Positions 44,501 to 55,562 are shown, counted from the first letter of the stretch. The stretch is 64,000 nt of DNA from Bryopsis sp. KO-2023 (GCA_030272585.1 BSYQ01000002.1:3224001-3288000); one strand, 5' to 3'. Translations and numbers: made by a program. Notes: generated from the letters alone by a model not told the origin.

Positions 44501-45311
44501 TCTCATCCTCAGTGTTGAATGGCTGTGTTCGCTCTATTGCGTCAGGCAATTCATGTTGGCCTAAAGCTTTCTCTTCAGACTCTTGCACTACAACCATGAA
44601 TGCTGTCTCTGTTTTGAGATGACGCATCATTCGTTTAGCTGAACACTCAGTCACTGGCACTTCTTGCAGTATCGACTGTACTTTTCGTTCAGGTTCAATA
44701 CTCTCTTGGGTTGGATGACGCAACGGAAGATGAAACACTTGGCTGTTTTTGCAAACTGAAATCTCATTCTGCTGAAAGTCTATGCGGGGGTTTTCTTTCT
44801 GCAACCAAGGCATGCCCAATATTAGGTCATAACCAAGGTCTGGGAACAGATCCGCTTTCATTTTGCACTTCAGCCCTCCTATCTTTACTCGGAGGTTGTT
44901 ACAGCTGCCCGCCAGTTCTTTGATATCTCCGTTTGCCAACATTGCTCTCTTGGAGCTTGGTGTAATCGACAACCCGAGATCACGCGCTACCTTATCATTG
45001 ATATAGTTTGCGGTACTTCCACAATCAATGAATGCATAAAGGTCCGTGGTCTTGATCCGTGCTTTTACTTCGTACCCTCTCACAGGCACTTCTTGAATTT
45101 TTAACAGAGGGCATGTGTCACCCTTGGTTGATGAAGTTGATCGAACTTCTGACACATTAACTCGCTCTGTGGTAGACCGTTGGGTTGTTTCTGACCCACT
45201 ATCGTCTACGTCTGCAGGCAGGGACTCCTGTAGACTACTCTGCGACTCCAATGAGCCCACAGATTCACTAACAGAGGGAAGAGATGCAGATGACGCATGA
45301 GGCGCGTCCAT
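41571..45311 (-). CDS. pol of element 1
   Basis: 1246 residues from the first ATG; the frame is open further upstream toward gag. In order: aspartic protease (AFIDCGSTANYIND), reverse transcriptase (FSKLDLRSGYWQ, VVFIDDILIFS), RNase H (VITDASNEAIGAVLT), integrase with HHCC finger (ECHETPSAGHTG, CPVCQQIK), the core (FVDRLTKFVHF, SDRDPRFTSKFW, YHPQTDGQSE) and a C-terminal chromodomain (YEVENILRAR, EYLVLWKGYDLLDATWEPE). The chromodomain assigns it to the chromoviruses and usually guides integration to particular chromatin. Confidence 0.95.
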   Translation of the reverse strand: MDAPHASSASLPSVSESVGSLESQSSLQESLPADVDDSGSETTQRSTTERVNVSEVRSTSSTKGDTCPLLKIQEVPVRGYEVKARIKTTDLYAFIDCGSTANYINDKVARDLGLSITPSSKRAMLANGDIKELAGSCNNLRVKIGGLKCKMKADLFPDLGYDLILGMPWLQKENPRIDFQQNEISVCKNSQVFHLPLRHPTQESIEPERKVQSILQEVPVTECSAKRMMRHLKTETAFMVVVQESEEKALGQHELPDAIERTQPFNTEDEIGKLIRSDTPAEIKKVVEKHRGVFPRDLPPGIPPKRKGHELKIDLEDPTPIHRPIYKLSPAELDEVKAQVDYLLKQKKIKPSESPWGAPILFVPKKDGGLRMCVDYRWINKVTVKNRYPLPLPEELMDRVFKAKVFSKLDLRSGYWQFPVRPSDTDKTAFRTRYGHFEFLVAPFGLTNCPAQFQTLVQDLLAEFLDDFVVVFIDDILIFSENMEQHAEHLEKVLSRLAEYQLFAKASKSELAVATVDYLGYRISGSGLKPQEQKVKAVKEWKELQSVSDVRSFLGMVSYYRKFIPQFAHVAGPLHDLVKKDHPWRWGQVERGAFNELKKRLSQAPVLIFPDASLPYTVITDASNEAIGAVLTQDHGEGLQPIAYLSRRFKPAELNYAPYDKELCAICYAMVQWRHYLEGCAGGVTVFTDHQPLTHILSQRNLSRTQARWLEAGYLTSINPKISYIKGKANVLADALSRSVPKPVETAMNISTWQVHQASQDEWKQALQADNSLVKILRKLESGEEVEGYFLREGILWTVPKRGLVEKVVVPKGQRNKIMKECHETPSAGHTGPARTGEILARRYWWKGWMNELKAFVRECPVCQQIKADTQKPMGLLQPLPIPERKWEQITTDLVTDLPASNGFSAVAVFVDRLTKFVHFAPCTKEITAAGYAQLFIEHVYRNHGLPKVIVSDRDPRFTSKFWQTLFKALGTEIRMSTAYHPQTDGQSEVTIRTLENFLRPYAERYPHKWVEYLPTAEFAANNAVNASTGFAPAYLMYGYHPETPNIGGTATQFQVEAVKTMVARMAQDLDTAKAYYSRAQHRMCVSANKKRKDIAFEKGDKVLIKSRFIPLAALNKVSPKLRRRFVGPFEIVEKISKVAYRVQLPETWLIHPVFHVSKFKRYHASSDNSRQIQPPEGELIGSEVEYEVENILRARGKRNREYLVLWKGYDLLDATWEPEANLVNAPDILRAFKEKERKELQKGRE

Positions 45312-45565
45312 CTCATCCGGTGTGCTTTCCTTCTGTTCATTTTTCCAATCGCAGTTGTCATGTGCCGATTGGGTAGATGTGGAGAGTGTCTCTGTTCTCT
45401 CTTCACGCGGTGTACTAGTCCGCGCCCCAGGTTTTCCGCTGTGAGTACTAACCTTTTTCGAGGCACCTACTTTTGATCTATGCTTCCTACGCCGCCTACG
45501 AACTCTGTTTCGCTTACGACGTTTGCGTCGGCCAGGCTCAGACGAAGCAGTTTCCTGCCTGGCGG

Positions 45566-48205
45566 TCAGTTTAACATTTTTTTTACATCGGGGAGGTTTT
45601 TCACCTCCTCCAATCTAGGACATTGCCTCACAGGATGACCCTTCTTTCCACAAAGATAACAATGATATCCCCCTCCCCCCTGGGGGTTCTGTCTTCCCTG
45701 ATTGGCTTGTCCTCTTCCACGGTTACCACCACCGCGTCCACGTCCACCACCACCACGTCCTTGTTGCTGTTGCTGCTGCTGTTGCACTCCTGCGGCAGCT
45801 TGTGGTGGTGCTTGGGCTGGTGGTGTAGGGTTCTGCTGCTGCTGACCCTGATTCTGGCCTTTCTTCTTTCTTCCACCACGCCAGACTCCTTTCTTTTTCT
45901 GATTGGTTTGCCCTCCTTGGCCTTGCGTTCCAACTCCAAGGGCTTCCAATCGTTCGGCGGATATGATGGCGGCCTCGACATCTCGAGGTACCGTTGCTGC
46001 GACTAACTTCTGAACTTCACTTTTAAGTCCATCCACGAAGAGCAAATACTGGTGATCCTCTTCGAGGTCTGGAATCCTCAAGACTAACCGCTGAAACTCT
46101 TTGACGAACTGTTTCACGGTTCCAGTCTGCTTGAGTTTGTGGAGGTCACGCCACGCTTCATCTCGATCACTAGAGAATTCGAAAGCTGTAGCTAAGCCAT
46201 CCATGAAGTCCATCCAGTCACGGAAGGGTGGTCTTTCACCTCGGTGAATTTTCAACTCTTGCATCGTTAACCAATCCGAGGCAGCTCCATAAAGGTTCGT
46301 GGCCATAATCGATTGCCACTGTGCCTCATGCACTCCGCAGGTTCTCAAGTACCGCGTCATGAGCACTTGCCATTTACGGGCTTTTGGTTCTCCACTTCCG
46401 TTAAATGCGCGAGGCATTTGCAACTTGACGGTGCTAGGCAACCACTGTCCTTGCCTAGGAGGTCCTGGGCCTGCTGGTCCAGCGCCACCTCCACCTCCAC
46501 CTCCATCAGGAGGTCCACCGGGAGGTCCACCGCCTCCACCATCTCCACCGCCGCCACCACCTCCTCCGCCATCAGGCGCACCTGGAATGCGGAAAGGTGG
46601 GCGGTTTCGTCTGTCGCGGTAATCATCACCGCCATCATCATCTGGGTCGTCATCACCAGGGTCTCCAAAGTTACCACGCATGCGAGGAACTCGACTGGGT
46701 CCACCAGTAGACTCATATGAACCAAGTGCAGCAAAGGGATTATTTTCTACCCTTGCTCCCAAAGCACTTAACCCAAGTCCCAATCTTCCAGTACGTGTGG
46801 GGATCTGCATGGGTTCTTTTCCTTTCTCTTCTCTGACCTGTGCCTTAGCACGCTCAAGGTCAATTTGATATAACACTTCTGCTGAGGAGAGAACTCTTGG
46901 GTTAGTTCGTGTGGGTCTACGTGATCCATCGGCAGAGTCGGGTTCTGAGATGCGTACTCCAGGCTGAGCTCTTGTACTTGGAGGTATCAACTGAGGGAAT
47001 GTGAAATCAGCGTCTGGTGCGCTATCCACTGCAGTGCATGGTGGTGCTTCTGCAGCAACAATTTCACCCTCCTCGACCTGTACTGCTGGAGGAGCCGGTA
47101 TTGTTGAGGTTCCTGCCCCAACCATTCCTACCGCGAAGCTCTGGTCTAGTGGCGGCCATGATGCAGCCAACTGCTTTACTGATTTCTTCGGCAGCGGCAT
47201 CCCAAAGGCTGAGTCCTCAGGCTCAGGAGAAGTTGATTCTTCTCGCTCTGGTGATACTGCACGAGCATCACTTCCACTTTGGGCACTCTGACTTCCGCCA
47301 CTCACATCCTCCATGCTTCGTTCCAGGCCAGATAATCTTAAGGCAACCACATCAGCTGCATCTTGCTGCTGATCCCAGGTCTTGGATGCCTTTTTCTCCA
47401 AGGCAATCAAATCTTTTTGAATTGCTACTCTGGAGCTCTGCAAACGCTTCACCTCAGCACCTTGTTTGTGCAAGGACTCCCGAAACAATTCTAGAGTCCG
47501 TTCGACTTTTTCGTTGGAATCCGCAACAGTTCCTAATAAGCCTTCAATTCTCCGCCCTTGAACAAGGGATAACTCGGAGAGTTGTTTTAACTGAAGTGCT
47601 GATGCTTCAGTTGCTTCTTTTAGGTCAGCAAAACGAGAGTCCGCTAGAATGTCTGCGGCATCCATTCTCCTCGTTATTGCATCCACAGAAGCTTTGATCT
47701 CGGCTCTTTCTTTCCTATGGTCGATATCTTGGCGTAATAGCCTCTGCTCGTATCGACTATGTTGAGCCGCTACCGAATCCAGCTTCTGCTGTTGCGACAC
47801 CACCGCATGCTGTGTGGCCTCAACCTGTTGCGCATGCTGGTGCTGTGTTTCCAGCGCCTGCCCGATCACCTCTGATGCGCCAGCCAGTTGGTTCGACACA
47901 GAGGCCTCAGTATGGGCTAGCCTCTGCCCCAGTGTCTGGTCAACTTGCTGCAGGTGACCCCTTAGCCCGTGGGCTAAATCGTCCACACGGTCATGGACCG
48001 CATCCACATCCTCTCTTAAGGCTTCCGCATCAGCTCCCATGTCTATGTCGACAGCTGCTTGCTGGACATTGTGGATGTTCTGGACGTTTATTTGTTGATA
48101 CACAACATTGGGTGCGTCAGGCAATTCCTCATCGAACTCAGGTTCAATCCCTGGCTCTTCAACTTGAGGCTCGCGCACTGCCAATGCGTGTTCACGGTCA
48201 GCCAT
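45566..48205 (-). CDS. gag of element 1
   Basis: 879 residues. The N-terminal half is coiled coil, followed by a Gly/Pro-rich low-complexity linker. A Ty3-type capsid region includes LYGAASDWLTMQELK and FVKEFQRLVLRIPD, and a Gln/Gly/Arg-rich tail ends with a CCHC zinc knuckle (CYLCGKKGHPVRQC). Much longer than usual Ty3 gag. The ORF ends in an A-rich run and pol lies in the -1 frame, as in family members that use ribosomal frameshifting. Confidence 0.9.
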   Translation of the reverse strand: MADREHALAVREPQVEEPGIEPEFDEELPDAPNVVYQQINVQNIHNVQQAAVDIDMGADAEALREDVDAVHDRVDDLAHGLRGHLQQVDQTLGQRLAHTEASVSNQLAGASEVIGQALETQHQHAQQVEATQHAVVSQQQKLDSVAAQHSRYEQRLLRQDIDHRKERAEIKASVDAITRRMDAADILADSRFADLKEATEASALQLKQLSELSLVQGRRIEGLLGTVADSNEKVERTLELFRESLHKQGAEVKRLQSSRVAIQKDLIALEKKASKTWDQQQDAADVVALRLSGLERSMEDVSGGSQSAQSGSDARAVSPEREESTSPEPEDSAFGMPLPKKSVKQLAASWPPLDQSFAVGMVGAGTSTIPAPPAVQVEEGEIVAAEAPPCTAVDSAPDADFTFPQLIPPSTRAQPGVRISEPDSADGSRRPTRTNPRVLSSAEVLYQIDLERAKAQVREEKGKEPMQIPTRTGRLGLGLSALGARVENNPFAALGSYESTGGPSRVPRMRGNFGDPGDDDPDDDGGDDYRDRRNRPPFRIPGAPDGGGGGGGGGDGGGGGPPGGPPDGGGGGGGAGPAGPGPPRQGQWLPSTVKLQMPRAFNGSGEPKARKWQVLMTRYLRTCGVHEAQWQSIMATNLYGAASDWLTMQELKIHRGERPPFRDWMDFMDGLATAFEFSSDRDEAWRDLHKLKQTGTVKQFVKEFQRLVLRIPDLEEDHQYLLFVDGLKSEVQKLVAATVPRDVEAAIISAERLEALGVGTQGQGGQTNQKKKGVWRGGRKKKGQNQGQQQQNPTPPAQAPPQAAAGVQQQQQQQQGRGGGGRGRGGGNRGRGQANQGRQNPQGGGGYHCYLCGKKGHPVRQCPRLEEVKNLPDVKKMLN

Positions 48206-48350
48206 GGTCTCTCAGCCACTATTTGGGAGTACTCAACAACCACGGTTGGAGTTTCTCTCTACCAAACAAACAAACAAAAACGTTTGTTGCGCCACGTTCA
48301 CAAGTTTCGATCTCAAGAACTTAAAGTTCTTGCCTCGCTCCGAAACCAAT

Positions 48351-48769
48351 TGATAGTGAAGCTTGTGGGTGACGCAATAGTGGTCGGCTGTGTTGATTGG
48401 ATTCGTGATAACTTGCTGGCTAACGCAAGTATACTTGTGGGGTTTGTTGGTTTAGACAACTCTCTAGCTAGCGCGGTTGTGAACGCTACTAGAGCACTTG
48501 GTTGGATAAGTGATTGCGTCAGGCAAACACTTAGACACACACACACAAACACACACACAAGCGGGAACACACCAATCCCACGAATCCCGAGTTCTTACAA
48601 AATAAAGTGAATGTCAAAACAACGAGTGGGCCTCTTAAGTACCCCTAAGTGTAGTACGCTGACGCATGCCCCAAACTCTGGGTCTAATCTGTCTTACTCG
48701 CGAACCCGCATGCGTCAGCCACCCTCGGCTCTATCCCAAACTACCTCGTATAGCGCTAAAAGACTAACA
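48351..48769 (-). repeat. 5' LTR of element 1
   Basis: 419 bp, TG...CA ends. Just inside it (48333-48348) is a tRNA-primer-binding site that starts TGGTTTCGGAGCGAGG on the element's strand, two bases from the LTR. The tRNA is not identified. Confidence 0.93.
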
Positions 48770-48942
48770 TTATATATATATAAATATGTAAAATCGCTAT
48801 GTATATGTTAAGATGCCGAAGTTGAACACGTCAATTTGAAAATTATGGGTCAACAGTTCCATAAATTCCTTCTTAAGGAATTTTTCACAAGTGTGCATTG
48901 AAACCTTCAGATGTCCATGTGGATAATGTACGATTCTCCGAA

Positions 48943-49362
48943 TGATAGTGAAGCTTGTGGGTGACGCAATAGTGGTCGGCTGTGTTGATTGGATTCGTGA
49001 TAACTTGCTGGCTAACGCAAGTATACTTGTGGGGTTTGTTGGTTTAGACAACTCTCTAGCTAGCGCGGTTGTGAACGCTACTAGAGCACTTGGGTTGGGA
49101 AGTGATTGCGTCAGGCAAACACTTAACACACACACACACAAACACACACACAAGCGGGAACACACCAATCCCACGAATCCCGAGTTCTTACAAAATAAAG
49201 TGAATGTCAAAACAACGAGTGGGCCTCTTAAGTACCCCTAAGTGTAGTACGCTGACGCATGCCCCAAACTCTGGGTCTAATCTGTCTTACTCGCGAACCC
49301 ACATGCGTCAGCCACCCTCGGCTCTATCCCAAACTACCTCGTATAGCGCTAAAAGACTAACA
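48943..49362 (-). repeat. 3' LTR of element 2
   Basis: 420 bp; no difference seen from 58614-59033. Confidence 0.93.
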
Positions 49363-49557
49363 TACGCCCCCCCCGCAAAAAGTGGGCGCCCACGCACACC
49401 AAAACACAAAGAAAAACAAAAACACAAAAACACAAACACAAAACTCACCCACTCCCATACCCACACCCAACTGTCTTGGACCTGTCTCTTGCTCGGACGT
49501 CTCTGACAGTTGCTGCACGCACATACTTGGTCGACGATAACTCCTTTTCCCTCCTCC

Positions 49558-51456
49558 TTAACGCTGTTCCTGCGCTTGCGCTTGCTGGATAGCACGCTGC
49601 TCCTGCGCATGCGCTTGCTGCACTGCACGATACCGGACACAGGGATCAAATGCGGCAGCCACCCTCTTGGACTTAAGGAATGGCAGATCCCTTGTGATGC
49701 CGGACACCTTGAGCTGCCGCTTCACACACATGTTGCAGTGTGGCAACTTCTCGTGCTCAGCCGGGAACGAAGGGATTTCTTCGAACGTCGAGCGTGTCAG
49801 CTTCAACATATGGGCAGGTAGAGAGAATGGGGAGACGGTGGCGATGGACTTGTTGTCCACTTCCGCGACTTTTTGGACCGCCGTGACGATGCGCCCCAGC
49901 ATCGAGTATGCCAACCAATGAGCATCACACACGAGGTGATACCCACAAGGAAGGACGGAATACTTCTTCTGCGTCAGCCGCTGAGCACTTGCTTGCATTG
50001 GGCTTCTCCCGCACCAAATGCACATGGGCAACTCGTGAAAGTGCCGGTTGCCGCGGTAATTTTGCAAGGCTCAGTCCCTGGGGTTAGTATATTGGACCTT
50101 CGGCCATTTCTCTGACGCAGTGATGGGGTTGCAAGCCTCCTCGATATCCTCCCGTGACAGGTTCACTTCGCTGGGTGCAGCATCCACTTTGTCTTGAGCA
50201 GCCGCCTTTAGTCTTCTGAGCTTAACCTTTTCTCGGAAAGCCCGAAGTGCTGCTTCTGTTGGAGCTAACTCCAACGGTGGATGGACCGCACGCTGAACCT
50301 CTGTCACCTGGCTTGGCCCTTCATCATTCCTTATTTCCCCGTCCTCCAGTTCAGAACTAGGACCTTCGAGCCTAGGAGGTGGACTGCCGAAGTCAATTTC
50401 TTCGTTAAAATCCAAGTCCAAAAGCTCCTCCTCTCTCATGTCGAATAAGTCCTCCCCCGGTGCTATTGCGGTAGCCTCATCTCCGGGAGTCTGAACTGTT
50501 GGTGCTGGTTGTGAGGGTGCTGGAGTTTTTAATGCGGCAGCCTTTAACTTGAGTAACAAGTTGGCTCTTGCTGCATCTCCAGGCATACGATCCCTCGGTG
50601 GCTCACCACCTTCATCGTCACCGTCCTCTCGCCTTCTCTTTCCGTGTGGATCTTCATCCCTACACGGCGAGCTTGGACGTTTGTTTTTCCCTTTCCCCTG
50701 GCCCTTGCTTGAGCCTCCCGCATCATCGTCCTTGGACGGTTCCAGATCAAGTGTTGCGTTTGACAACAGAACTTGGACTTGGCGATCCAGTTCTTCGCGT
50801 ACCCGTGGTGCTGGTACCGGCGGGTTCAAACGCAGCATCTTGTCCGTTGTTTCGCTCTGCACTTGAAGTTTTTCAGAGCCGTCTCTGAGGGACTCTCCCA
50901 GCAAATCGATCTGCAGCTCTTGTTCTGCCAATTCCTTCTTAAGGTTGTTGGCTGCTGCACTCCACGCGGTTGCTACAGCTCGCTGCAGCGTTTCCTCTAC
51001 CGCGGTAAATCGATCCACCATTCCCCCGAGAGCTTGTTTACGGAGGTCATTCTCACGATGGTTAGCCATCATGTGAGATTGGAACCTTTGCTTTTTCAGC
51101 TTCATGGCTTCCAATTTTTCTTCCAAGACCTTGGTCTTGTCCTCCGCTTCTTTCTTTTCCGCCTCCGCCTTATCCTTGGCTTTCTCCGCTGCCTCCTTCG
51201 CAGCCTCAGCTGCTTTCGTCCGGTCACTCAACTCTGAGAGCTGCCGGGTTAAGGCCTCATTGTTCTGCAGCACTTCCTCTGCGGTCGACGTAAAGTGCTG
51301 CAGCTCCTCTTCTTTTTGAGCTACCTCCGCTTCCAACCTCGCAATAATTGCGGCGGGTGTGTCGGCAGCCATTATGTTTGTCGGAAAGAAAGATATAACA
51401 ACGGTTTGTGCGTCTTTAGACTCTTTTTCACTCAGGAGCTCGCTCCGTTTACACAA
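49558..51456 (-). pseudogene. third ORF of element 2 (coiled coil plus RING-like)
   Basis: Colinear with the third ORF of element 1; carries about one break. The coiled coil and Cys/His cluster are otherwise conserved. Confidence 0.75.
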
Positions 51457-51821
51457 ACACTAGGGCAAAATGGTTCAAGGGCTGCGCTTATAAGGCTGGG
51501 TGACTCGTACACTTTCCTCGTTGGGTTATTGGGGTGAGACACCAACGTTTTGCTCGGTTGGAGTCTCGTCAAGACCACCTCAACACGTCACTTGATAGGG
51601 GTTTTCTCGGAACAACCACACTATCTCGAATGTGACATCGTTTGCCCGGTTTCTAAAGTACTACTGAAGCTACACTTACTGCGCCAGCCAAATAACTTAG
51701 GCACCTAACGCATTAAAGATAAAGAGTTGGTTTGGAAGTCGACAGAGTTTTTCTAAGGTATCCTTTTTCGCGCCCCCTTGCTATAAGGAGTTCCACCTTA
51801 GCCATCAAACACTCTGTTTCC

Positions 51822-54800
51822 CTATTCTCTTCCTTTCTGCAACTCTTTTCTTTCTTTCTCTTTAAATGCGCGAAGTATATCTGGTGCGTTAACCAGATTA
51901 GCTTCAGGTTCCCAAGTAGCGTCAAGTAGATCGTATCCTTTCCACAGCACTAGGTATTCACGATTGCGTTTACCTCTAGCCCTTAGGATATTTTCGACCT
52001 CATACTCTACTTCGCTACCAATCAACTCTCCTTCTGGAGGTTGTATCTGCCTGCTGTTATCACTCGAGGCGTGATAACGCTTGAACTTAGAAACATGAAA
52101 CACTGGGTGAATGAGCCATGTTTCCGGAAGTTGAACTCTGTAAGCCACCTTTGATATTTTCTCCACAATTTCAAAGGGACCCACAAATCGACGGCGCAGT
52201 TTGGGACTCACTTTGTTCAAAGCAGCCAACGGAATAAAACGGCTTTTTATCAGGACTTTATCCCCTTTCTCAAAAGCAATATCTTTCCTCTTCTTGTTTG
52301 CACTCACACACATTCTGTGTTGTGCTCTAGAGTAATATGCTTTTGCGGTATCTAAGTCCTGTGCCATCCGTGCTACCATAGTCTTAACTGCTTCCACTTG
52401 AAATTGCGTTGCCGTCCCACCAATGTTTGGTGTTTCTGGATGGTACCCATACATCAAGTATGCAGGTGCGAACCCTGTACTCGCATTCACTGCATTGTTT
52501 GCTGCAAACTCTGCTGTAGGTAAATACTCAACCCACTTATGGGGATACCTCTCAGCATATGGCCTTAGAAAATTTTCCAGAGTACGTATGGTAACCTCAC
52601 TCTGCCCATCCGTCTGAGGGTGGTAAGCTGTACTCATACGAATCTCTGTACCCAGAGCTTTAAAAAGCGTCTGCCAGAACTTGCTGGTAAAGCGAGGGTC
52701 TCTATCAGACACAATTACTTTAGGTAGGCCATGGTTGCGGTAAACATGTTCGATAAAAAGTTGGGCGTATCCTGCAGCGGTAATCTCTTTAGTACATGGG
52801 GCGAAATGCACAAACTTGGTAAGTCTATCGACAAAGACAGCTACAGCACTAAACCCATTGGATGCTGGTAGATCTGTCACCAAGTCAGTGGTAATCTGCT
52901 CCCACTTCCGCTCAGGTATTGGCAGGGGTTGAAGTAAGCCCATAGGCTTCTGTGTGTCAGCCTTTATTTGTTGGCACACAGGGCATTCGCGCACAAATGC
53001 CTTCAACTCATTCATCCACCCCTTCCACCAATATCGCCGCGCGAGGATTTCTCCTGTTCGCGCTGGTCCTGTATGGCCTGCTGAAGGTGTCTCATGGCAC
53101 TCCTTCATGATCTTATTGCGCTGGCCTTTAGGAACCACCACTTTCTCGACTAATCCTCTCTTTGGGACCGTCCAGAGTATTCCCTCTCTGAGGAAATATC
53201 CCTCAACTTCCTCGCCACTCTCAAGCTTCCGCAATATCTTCACCAAGGAGTTATCAGCTTGGAGGGCTTGTTTCCACTCATCTTGGCTTGCTTGATGCAC
53301 TTGCCAAGTGGAAATGTTCATCGCAGTTTCCACGGGCTTAGGAACACTGCGGGAGAGAGCATCTGCTAACACATTAGCCTTGCCTTTGATATAGGAGATC
53401 TTGGGGTTGATCGAAGTCAGGTACCCCGCCTCAAGCCATCTTGCTTGGGTTCTAGAAAGGTTCCTCTGCGACAGAATATGCGTCAGAGGTTGGTGGTCAG
53501 TGAACACTGTTACTCCACCCGCACAACCTTCTAGATAATGTCTCCACTGCACCATCGCATAACATATTGCACACAACTCTTTGTCGTATGGTGCATAGTT
53601 AAGCTCGGCAGGCTTGAATCTACGTGAGAGGTAAGCTATTGGCTGTAGCCCCTCTCCGTGATCCTGTGTTAACACGGCACCGATGGCCTCATTCGACGCA
53701 TCAGTGATCACAGTGTAAGGCAGTGACGCATCTGGAAAAATAAGGACGGGAGCTTGACTTAAACGCTTTTTCAGTTCATTGAATGCGCCACGCTCAACCT
53801 GTCCCCATCTCCAGGGATGGTCTTTTTTCACTAAGTCATGGAGTGGCCCAGCAATATGTGCAAACTGGGGAATGAATTTCCTGTAGTATGAAACCATTCC
53901 AAGGAAACTACGTACATCGCTATCACTCTGTAGTTCCTTCCACTCCTTCACTGCCTTCACTTTTTGTTCCTGTGGTTCTAACCCACTTCCGCTAATGCGG
54001 TAGCCAAGATAGTCTACTGTTGCGACAGCCAGCTCACTTTTACTTGCCTTAGCAAAAAGCTGATATTCTGCTAGTCGCGACAGGACTTTCTCTAAGTGTT
54101 CGGCATGCTGTTCCATGTTTTCAGAGAAGATGAGTATGTCATCAATAAAGACAACAACAAAATCATCTAAAAACTCTGCGAGTAGGTCTTGCACTAGAGT
54201 TTGGAATTGCGCTGGGCAATTGGTTAGCCCAAAAGGCGCTACCAAAAACTCAAAGTGACCGTATCTCGTGCGGAACGCTGTTTTATCTGTATCAGATGGC
54301 CTTACTGGAAATTGCCAATAGCCTGATCGCAGATCTAACTTTGAGAACACTTTGGCTTTGAACACTCTATCCATCAATTCTTCTGGCAGGGGTAAAGGAT
54401 ATCGGTTTTTCACCGTCACCTTATTGATCCACCTGTAATCCACACACATCCTTAAGCCTCCATCCTTTTTCGGTACAAACAGGATTGGCGCGCCCCAAGG
54501 GGACTCGGATGGTTTGATTTTCTTCTGTTCCAGAAGGTAGTCCACTTGTGCTTTCACTTCATCCAGCTCTGCTGGTGAAAGCTTGTATATTGGACGATGG
54601 ATAGGTGTTGGATCCTCCAGGTCTATCTTAAACTCATGACCTTTTCTCTTCGGAGGGATCCCTGGGGGTAAATCACGAGGGAACACACCACGGTGTATTT
54701 CTACCACCTTTTTAATTTCGGCAGGGGTGTCTGAACGAATAAGTTTGCCAATCTCATCCTCAGTGTTGAATGGCTGTGTTCGCTCTATTGCGTCAGGCAA

Positions 54801-55562
54801 TTCATGTTGGCCTAAAGCTTTCTCTTCAGACTCTTGCACTACAACCATGAATGCTGTCTCTGTTTTGAGATGACGCATCATTCTCTTAGCGGAACACTCA
54901 GTCACTGGCACTTCTTGCAGTATCGAATGTACTTTTCGTTCAGGTTCAATACTCTCTTGGGTTGGATGACGCAACGGGAGATGAAACACTTGGCTGTTTT
55001 TGCAAACTGAAATCTCATTCTGCTGAAAGTCTATGCGGGGGTTTTCTTTCTGCAACCAAGGCATGCCCAATATTAGGTCATAACCAAGGTCTGGGAACAG
55101 ATCCGCTTTCATTTTGCACTTCAGCCCTCCTATCTTTACTCGGAGGTTGTTACAGCTGCCAGCCAGTTCTTTAATATCTCCGTTTGCCAACATTGCTCTC
55201 TTGGAGCTTGGTGTAATCGACAACCCGAGATCACGCGCTACCTTATCATTGATATAGTTTGCTGTACTTCCACAATCAATGAATGCATAAAGGTCCGTGG
55301 TCTTGATCCGTGCTTTTACTTCGTACCCTCTCACAGGCACTTCTTGAATTTTTAACAGAGGGCATGTGTCACCCTTGGTTGACGAAGTTGATCGAACTTC
55401 TGACACATTAACTCGCTCTGTGGTAGACCGCTGGGTTGTTTCTGACCCACTATCGTCTACGTCTGCAGGCAGGGACTCCTGTAGACTACTCTGCGACTCC
55501 AATGAGCCCACAGATTCACTAACAGAGGGAAGAGATACAGATGACGCATGAGGCGCGTCCAT
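51822..55562 (-). CDS. pol of element 2
   Basis: 1246 residues, the same length and domain order as in element 1, with only a handful of substitutions seen by eye. Confidence 0.95.
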   Translation of the reverse strand: MDAPHASSVSLPSVSESVGSLESQSSLQESLPADVDDSGSETTQRSTTERVNVSEVRSTSSTKGDTCPLLKIQEVPVRGYEVKARIKTTDLYAFIDCGSTANYINDKVARDLGLSITPSSKRAMLANGDIKELAGSCNNLRVKIGGLKCKMKADLFPDLGYDLILGMPWLQKENPRIDFQQNEISVCKNSQVFHLPLRHPTQESIEPERKVHSILQEVPVTECSAKRMMRHLKTETAFMVVVQESEEKALGQHELPDAIERTQPFNTEDEIGKLIRSDTPAEIKKVVEIHRGVFPRDLPPGIPPKRKGHEFKIDLEDPTPIHRPIYKLSPAELDEVKAQVDYLLEQKKIKPSESPWGAPILFVPKKDGGLRMCVDYRWINKVTVKNRYPLPLPEELMDRVFKAKVFSKLDLRSGYWQFPVRPSDTDKTAFRTRYGHFEFLVAPFGLTNCPAQFQTLVQDLLAEFLDDFVVVFIDDILIFSENMEQHAEHLEKVLSRLAEYQLFAKASKSELAVATVDYLGYRISGSGLEPQEQKVKAVKEWKELQSDSDVRSFLGMVSYYRKFIPQFAHIAGPLHDLVKKDHPWRWGQVERGAFNELKKRLSQAPVLIFPDASLPYTVITDASNEAIGAVLTQDHGEGLQPIAYLSRRFKPAELNYAPYDKELCAICYAMVQWRHYLEGCAGGVTVFTDHQPLTHILSQRNLSRTQARWLEAGYLTSINPKISYIKGKANVLADALSRSVPKPVETAMNISTWQVHQASQDEWKQALQADNSLVKILRKLESGEEVEGYFLREGILWTVPKRGLVEKVVVPKGQRNKIMKECHETPSAGHTGPARTGEILARRYWWKGWMNELKAFVRECPVCQQIKADTQKPMGLLQPLPIPERKWEQITTDLVTDLPASNGFSAVAVFVDRLTKFVHFAPCTKEITAAGYAQLFIEHVYRNHGLPKVIVSDRDPRFTSKFWQTLFKALGTEIRMSTAYHPQTDGQSEVTIRTLENFLRPYAERYPHKWVEYLPTAEFAANNAVNASTGFAPAYLMYGYHPETPNIGGTATQFQVEAVKTMVARMAQDLDTAKAYYSRAQHRMCVSANKKRKDIAFEKGDKVLIKSRFIPLAALNKVSPKLRRRFVGPFEIVEKISKVAYRVQLPETWLIHPVFHVSKFKRYHASSDNSRQIQPPEGELIGSEVEYEVENILRARGKRNREYLVLWKGYDLLDATWEPEANLVNAPDILRAFKEKERKELQKGRE

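Larger units (their letters stand above)
38693..48769 (-). mobile_element. Ty3/gypsy chromovirus LTR retrotransposon, element 1
   Basis: Full-length, 10,077 bp, on the minus strand, with 419-bp LTRs (TGTTAG...TATCA) that look identical. It is flanked by a 5-bp target duplication, TTATA (38688-38692 and 48770-48774). Order from its 5' end: LTR, primer-binding site, gag, pol with protease, reverse transcriptase, RNase H, integrase and chromodomain, a third ORF, purine-rich tract, LTR. It looks whole. Identical LTRs point to a very recent insertion. Confidence 0.95.

Noticed and set aside
45206-45466. Extra small ORF between gag and pol of element 1
   Set aside because: It overlaps the upstream open part of pol in another frame and is a shadow.
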